From positions 1,116,001-1,180,000 of the forward strand of contig OY776214.1 in assembly GCA_963675425.1 (NCBI GenBank): a stretch of 64,000 bases of DNA. Reading direction: 5' to 3'. Under the pieces are notes generated by a model that made no database searches, was not told the DNA's origin, and was given only the letters and a program-made list of their open reading frames with translations. The position numbers and the translations under genes were made by a program. This DNA comes from Sporobacter sp963675425. Lineage in GTDB: Bacteria; Bacillota; Clostridia; Oscillospirales; Oscillospiraceae. Shown here one piece after another: positions 60,364 to 64,000 of this stretch (its first letter is position 1; every line of letters begins with the position of its first letter).

Positions 60364-61346
60364 TGAGCGTTAAAACGACCTTTGATTTTGACCAAATGCT
60401 CTCCAATGCCCGAGAGGCGTACGGCGAGGAGCTTTTCCGGATGGCTGAAGAGGGCCTGGACTTTGTGTTTACCTATACCGATAACGTCGCCCCGTCCTCC
60501 TCGGCCGGTAAGCTTTTGAAAAAATACCCCGAGCGTTGCTTTAACTTCGGCATAGCCGAGCCGAATCAGGTCGGCGCTTCCGCGGGCCTCGCGCTGTCGG
60601 GCGAGGTTGTCTACTCGCAGGTGTTTGGCCCGTTCCTGTCGCTGCGTGCCGCCGACCAGATCCACACGGATATCGCGTATAACGACGTTAACGTCCGCCT
60701 CATCGGCACCCACGCCGGCGTGACGGCGGCCGGCGGCCCGACGCATAACTGCATCGCGGACCTGGCACTTTACCACGCTATCCCAAACCTGACCGTTGTT
60801 GTCCCGGCGGACGCAGCCCAGTGCTGCAAGGCCATCCGTCAGTCCTTTACGTTTGAGGGCCCGATGGTTATTCGTATCGACCGCGGCGGTTCGCCCAACG
60901 TCTACGCCGACGCCGATTATGCGTTTGAAATCGGCAAATCTATTGAAACGCTCCCCGGCTCGGACCTGACGATCATCTCCGCCGGCTCGTCTGTCTACTG
61001 GTCGCTCATGGGCGCCAAAAAGCTTAAGGAGCAGTACGGCCTCAGCGCCCGCGTTATCGACATGCACACCGTTAAGCCGCTGGATGTCGATATGGTGCTC
61101 AAATGCGCGCGCGAGACGGGAAATGTCTTCACCGTTGAGGAGCATTCCGTCAACGGCGGGCTCGGCAGCAGTGTGGCGGAGGTCCTGTGCGAGGCCGGCT
61201 TCGGCGGCAAGTTCAAGCGCATCGGCCTGCCGGATAACTTTGCCGTACTCGGTGACCCCGATGAGATTTACAAATTCTATGGCATGGACCCCGACGGTAT
61301 CGCCAAGACCATCAGCGAGGTCATGAAAAGCCCCAAAGCGCTGTAA
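60363..61346 (+). CDS. Transketolase, C-terminal (pyrimidine-binding) subunit
   Basis: The 327-residue protein carries the second half: NFGIAEPNQVGASAGLALSG (Glu of the TPP pyrimidine site), THAGVTAAGGPTHN and the C-terminal domain VEEHSVNGGLGSSVAEVL. Its ATG overlaps the stop of the first subunit (TAATG), as for a stoichiometric heterodimer. A 10-bp hairpin follows at 61364-61386. Confidence 0.93.
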   Translation: MSVKTTFDFDQMLSNAREAYGEELFRMAEEGLDFVFTYTDNVAPSSSAGKLLKKYPERCFNFGIAEPNQVGASAGLALSGEVVYSQVFGPFLSLRAADQIHTDIAYNDVNVRLIGTHAGVTAAGGPTHNCIADLALYHAIPNLTVVVPADAAQCCKAIRQSFTFEGPMVIRIDRGGSPNVYADADYAFEIGKSIETLPGSDLTIISAGSSVYWSLMGAKKLKEQYGLSARVIDMHTVKPLDVDMVLKCARETGNVFTVEEHSVNGGLGSSVAEVLCEAGFGGKFKRIGLPDNFAVLGDPDEIYKFYGMDPDGIAKTISEVMKSPKAL

Positions 61347-61363
61347 AGCTTAGTTATATTACG

Positions 61364-61386
61364 CATGGCCCGCTTCGCGGGCCATG
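61364..61386. other. Hairpin after the transketolase genes
   Basis: CATGGCCCGC and GCGGGCCATG form a 10-bp perfect stem around TTC, with no T-run. It may attenuate or stabilise the message ahead of the SDR gene. Confidence 0.5.
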
Positions 61387-61433
61387 AATCTTGCACAGTA
61401 GATTGTGCCTTAATTGAAAGGATTGATCATAAC

Positions 61434-62225
61434 ATGAGCGCACTTGATAAAATCGCCGCTTTTAATATGGATTATTTCAGCCTCAAGGGCAAGGTCGCCA
61501 TCGTGACCGGAGCCAACCAGGGGCTTGGCATGGGCTACGCCGTAGCGTTTGCCAAGGCCGGCGCGGACCTGTATATCCCGCATTTCACCGAGGATGTATC
61601 CGACGTCAAACGCCTCGTCGAGGCCGAAGGGCGCAAGGTGGCCTTCATTCGCGGCGACCTGACGGACAAGACGTATATCAAGTCCGTCGTAGACGGCTGC
61701 CTCAAGGAATACGGCCGTATCGACATCCTGGTGAACAACGCCGGGACGAACCACTTCGCGCCGTTTCTCGAGTTCCCGGACGACGCGTACGAGCGCGTTT
61801 TGGAGCTGCAGCTGAAATCCGTTTACTTTCTGGGCCATGAGGTGGCCAAGGTGATGGCGAAGCAGGGCAGCGGCAAGATCATCAACATCGGCTCGGCGCT
61901 GTCGTTTACCGCCGACAAGAAATGCCCGGCTTATGTTACGGCCAAGCACGGCGTTATCGGCATCACCCGGGACTTTGCCAACGAGCTGGGCGAATACAAT
62001 ATCCAGTGCAACGCCGTCTGCCCCGGCTTTATCCAGACCGATATGAATATCGCCATCAGTGCCGACCAGACGTTTTACGACCATATTACAGGACGAATCT
62101 CCGCCGGCCGTTGGGGTGACCTGGACGACCTGATGGGAACCGTGGTGTTCCTGGCCTCCAAGGCCTCCGACTACGTCAACGGTGCGGAAATCAAAATCGA
62201 CGGCGGTTTCTCCACCGTGCTGTAA
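61434..62225 (+). CDS. Short-chain dehydrogenase/reductase (gluconate 5-dehydrogenase-like)
   Basis: The 263-residue protein has IVTGANQGLGMGYAVAF, NNAGTNHF, the catalytic Ser in NIGSALSF and YVTAK (YxxxK), and ends in IDGGFSTVL. The pattern is closest to gluconate 5-dehydrogenase and 2-deoxy-D-gluconate 3-dehydrogenase types, which oxidise sugar acids; this is family-level inference. ATG 61434 is chosen over an in-frame start at 61365 because the extension runs through the hairpin. It is the last gene of the split-transketolase module. Confidence 0.88.
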   Translation: MSALDKIAAFNMDYFSLKGKVAIVTGANQGLGMGYAVAFAKAGADLYIPHFTEDVSDVKRLVEAEGRKVAFIRGDLTDKTYIKSVVDGCLKEYGRIDILVNNAGTNHFAPFLEFPDDAYERVLELQLKSVYFLGHEVAKVMAKQGSGKIINIGSALSFTADKKCPAYVTAKHGVIGITRDFANELGEYNIQCNAVCPGFIQTDMNIAISADQTFYDHITGRISAGRWGDLDDLMGTVVFLASKASDYVNGAEIKIDGGFSTVL

Positions 62226-62245
62226 AAAGATTTAGTCTAAAAAAA

Positions 62246-62280
62246 CGTGTCTCGCTTTTTCCCGCGAGGCACGCTTTTTT
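62246..62280 (+). terminator. Terminator of the split-transketolase module
   Basis: CGTG-T-CTCGC and GCGAG-G-CACG form a 10-bp stem with one T-G pair around eight bases, followed by CTTTTTT, 20 bases after the stop. Confidence 0.88.
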
Positions 62281-62352
62281 ATGCTATTTTAATCTACCGC
62301 TTTCACATCATGGTATATTATAGAAATTATATTGACGATGGAGCGATTTATT

Positions 62353-63159
62353 ATGGATTTTAGAAAGGTATTTGACAGCATACCTGAAGAATTTGATAGA
62401 TGGAGAACCCGTTATTGTGATGAACTATTTACCGATATTATTGAATATTCAAAGATCGATTCTGGTAAAACAGTTCTTGAAATTGGTTCTGGAACAGGTC
62501 AAGCGACCGAACCAATACTGAAAACAGGCTGTTCATATTTGGCGATTGAACTTGGAGAAAATCTTGCAGAGTATGCGGAGAATAAATTCAGTACATATGA
62601 TAATTTTCAAATTATAAATGCTGATTTTGAAACATATGATTTTGGGCTGCATCAATTTGATTTGATTTATTCTGCTGCTGCATTCCAATGGATACCAGAG
62701 GAAATTGGCTATCCAAAAGTATATCAGCTATTAAGAAATAACGGCATATTTGCGATAATGTGGACTCAAACAGATGAAAAAAGTGCTAATGAGCTCTTGT
62801 ATTCAAGAATACAGAAAGTATATGCAAAACATTTTCGACCAGAACCAAAAACCGAATATAAATGTGACTTAAAGTATAGAAATTTGAATCCCCAAGAAGA
62901 ACAGCTATTAAGAGTCAATACGTTTGAACACTATGGCTTCACTGATGTTCAATACCGTCATTACAATAAAAAAAGAGAGCTTACTGCTGATGAATATATT
63001 TCATGGATCAGTACACATTGCGGAAGTATAAAATTACGGGAACCCTATAAGTCAAGATTCTACATGGGAATCAGGGACGCTATTTTGAGTTTTGGTAATA
63101 ATATAACGCTTTATGACACAATAGTTTTATATTTGGCAAGAAAAGTATTAACTGCGTAA
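62353..63159 (+). CDS. Class I SAM-dependent methyltransferase, AT-rich
   Basis: The 268-residue protein has the SAM motif VLEIGSGTGQATEPIL near residues 42-57, YLAIELGENLAEYAE and LIYSAAAFQWI as motif IV. The codon and base composition are strikingly AT-rich relative to the neighbouring GC-rich genes, so it was probably acquired horizontally. ATG 62353 follows GGAG; an extension to 62332 has no site. Substrate is unknown. Confidence 0.85.
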   Translation: MDFRKVFDSIPEEFDRWRTRYCDELFTDIIEYSKIDSGKTVLEIGSGTGQATEPILKTGCSYLAIELGENLAEYAENKFSTYDNFQIINADFETYDFGLHQFDLIYSAAAFQWIPEEIGYPKVYQLLRNNGIFAIMWTQTDEKSANELLYSRIQKVYAKHFRPEPKTEYKCDLKYRNLNPQEEQLLRVNTFEHYGFTDVQYRHYNKKRELTADEYISWISTHCGSIKLREPYKSRFYMGIRDAILSFGNNITLYDTIVLYLARKVLTA

Positions 63160-63243
63160 ATGAGCAAAAACGATCACATTATCAGGAAAATCCTCGCGTA
63201 TTTTTCGGAAAGAGAAGCGGATATATAATGTAACAATAAAAGC

Positions 63244-63270
63244 GGCGGGAAGTTACCCGCCACTTTTTTT
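63244..63270. terminator. Bidirectional terminator after the AT-rich methyltransferase
   Basis: GGCGGG (63244-63249) and CCCGCC (63256-63261) around six bases, followed by ACTTTTTTT on the plus strand; on the minus strand CTTTTA follows, so it may also end the VOC gene. Confidence 0.75.
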
Positions 63271-63280
63271 ATCTAACTTT

Positions 63281-64000
63281 TTACTTTTTCCGGCTGAACC
63301 GGAGCGTTTTGAGCATCCAGTTGGGCAGCGGCTTTTTCGGGTCGCGCTTTTTAAGGTCCAGATACCAGCCGAGCTTTCTCAAAATCGGCAGCTTGTGTGT
63401 CTCGACGAATTCGATGAGCGTACCGTCGGGGTCCTCAATATATGAGAAGAGGCCGGACGCCTCGCCCATGTCAAACTGGGAGTTGTCTTCGGATGCCGCG
63501 GGATTTGACTCAACGGTGAACGGGTGGCCGTTTGCCGCGCAGAGCGTTTTGAGCGCGGCCATGCCCTGAATATCGTAGCAGATCTGGATATAACCGAGAT
63601 CGCCCCAGAAACGGTCTTTCAAAATCATGTTCGGTGTCCGGTCCAGCGCCTGTAAAAGCTCGATGGTGGACGCGCCTAAAAGCCGCGAAAACGCGCCGTC
63701 GCGGGCTGCTGAGCAGCCAAGCAGCACGCGGCGGTATTTCTCCTCGCCGCCGGGCAGCGGCTGCAAATCAGAGAAAACGCCGGTTTTATCGTAGATTACC
63801 GTGTCGTAGCCGAGAATGTCGCGGTAAAACGTTATGGATTGATCAATATCCGTCACGCCGACAACCGCGCCGATGACGCCGCCAACGGGAAACGGCGTAT
63901 TCATAAAAACGCCCGGATGCTGCTCGATGCGGATGAGATTGCCGTACGGATCGCTGATATTAAAGGCCTTGACGCCCTCGGGCGTCGTATCGACGAAGCC
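63281..64000 (-). CDS. Two-domain VOC (glyoxalase-like) protein, 5' end missing
   Basis: The frame stays open from 63281 to the window end, so the start lies beyond it. The visible 239 residues are the end of one VOC domain (FNISDPYGNLIRIEQHPG, before the in-frame Met at 63904) and a complete second VOC domain (GAVVGVTDIDQSITFYRDIL through DPDGTLIEFVETH). The Met at 63904 is therefore probably internal, not the start. VOC enzymes bind metal and act on small aldehydes or aromatic substrates; some detoxify methylglyoxal. Exact function unknown. Confidence 0.8.
   Translation of the reverse strand, partial: GFVDTTPEGVKAFNISDPYGNLIRIEQHPGVFMNTPFPVGGVIGAVVGVTDIDQSITFYRDILGYDTVIYDKTGVFSDLQPLPGGEEKYRRVLLGCSAARDGAFSRLLGASTIELLQALDRTPNMILKDRFWGDLGYIQICYDIQGMAALKTLCAANGHPFTVESNPAASEDNSQFDMGEASGLFSYIEDPDGTLIEFVETHKLPILRKLGWYLDLKKRDPKKPLPNWMLKTLRFSRKK

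Noticed and set aside
58423..61346. Sulfoquinovose transketolase (SqwGH-type) pathway
   Set aside because: The split transketolase fits, but the sulfo-sugar isomerase, sulfolactaldehyde reductase, glycosidase and exporter of that pathway are absent.
63160..63228. 22-codon frame after the AT-rich methyltransferase
   Set aside because: Too short, with no ribosome site of its own; it may be a gene remnant.

Overview
The window looks like chromosomal DNA of a spore-forming, strictly anaerobic, Gram-positive member of the Clostridia, most likely close to the Oscillospiraceae/Ruminococcaceae. The evidence is the Gram-positive replicative polymerase PolC, SpoIIE and an alpha/beta-type small acid-soluble spore protein, an oxygen-sensitive metabolism (pyruvate:ferredoxin oxidoreductase, NrdD/NrdG, a trimeric [FeFe]-hydrogenase), TTG and GTG starts behind strong Shine-Dalgarno sites, and short dispersed repeats of the kind common in that group. 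This placement is inference; no rRNA or tRNA gene is visible. No CRISPR array, prophage or transposase gene was seen.

Layout. 1-6.5 kb (+): the end of ispG, polC and an exported stalk-domain protein. 6.6-10.3 kb (-): an operon mtaD-ahcY-wecB (S-adenosylhomocysteine salvage and a UDP-GlcNAc 2-epimerase). 10.5-13.3 kb (-): a small membrane protein and spoIIE. 13.6-25.3 kb (-): a long co-directional housekeeping run, htpG, mreB, comF, recD2, cinA, thiI, yifB, dcd and a GyrI-like protein, with dispersed repeats around dcd. 25.8-32.5 kb: PFOR (+) converging on nrdD-nrdG (-). 33-37.6 kb (+): an MFS transporter, an ECF sigma factor with its putative membrane partner, a lipoprotein and a methyltransferase. 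37.6-41.2 kb (-): cbpA-clpB behind two CtsR-type operators. 41.5-45 kb: a small exported protein, a deformylase-like protein lacking catalytic residues, a potassium-channel-like protein, an SASP gene with an apparent ACG start, and a structured intergenic RNA candidate. 45.2-50.9 kb (+): the hydrogenase operon behind a Rex-like operator. 51.2-64 kb: an orphan response regulator, then two regulator-plus-catabolic-gene modules (LysR with dehydrogenase, racemase and two SDRs; AraC with dehydrogenase, split transketolase and SDR), an AT-rich methyltransferase and part of a two-domain VOC protein.

How the parts work together. PFOR produces reduced ferredoxin and acetyl-CoA, and the HydABC-like complex can dispose of the electrons as H2 while coupling to NAD(H). 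Its flavoprotein subunit carries an extra GltD/NfnB-like module, suggesting a second pyridine-nucleotide site. The 53-62 kb modules look like an oxidation, epimerisation and two-carbon-transfer route for a sugar, polyol or sugar acid whose identity cannot be read from sequence. The points most worth a second look are the hydrogenase fusion, the degenerate deformylase, the ACG-start SASP, the cloverleaf-like RNA at 44.56-44.74 kb, the duplicated promoter of the sigma locus, and the split-transketolase cluster.
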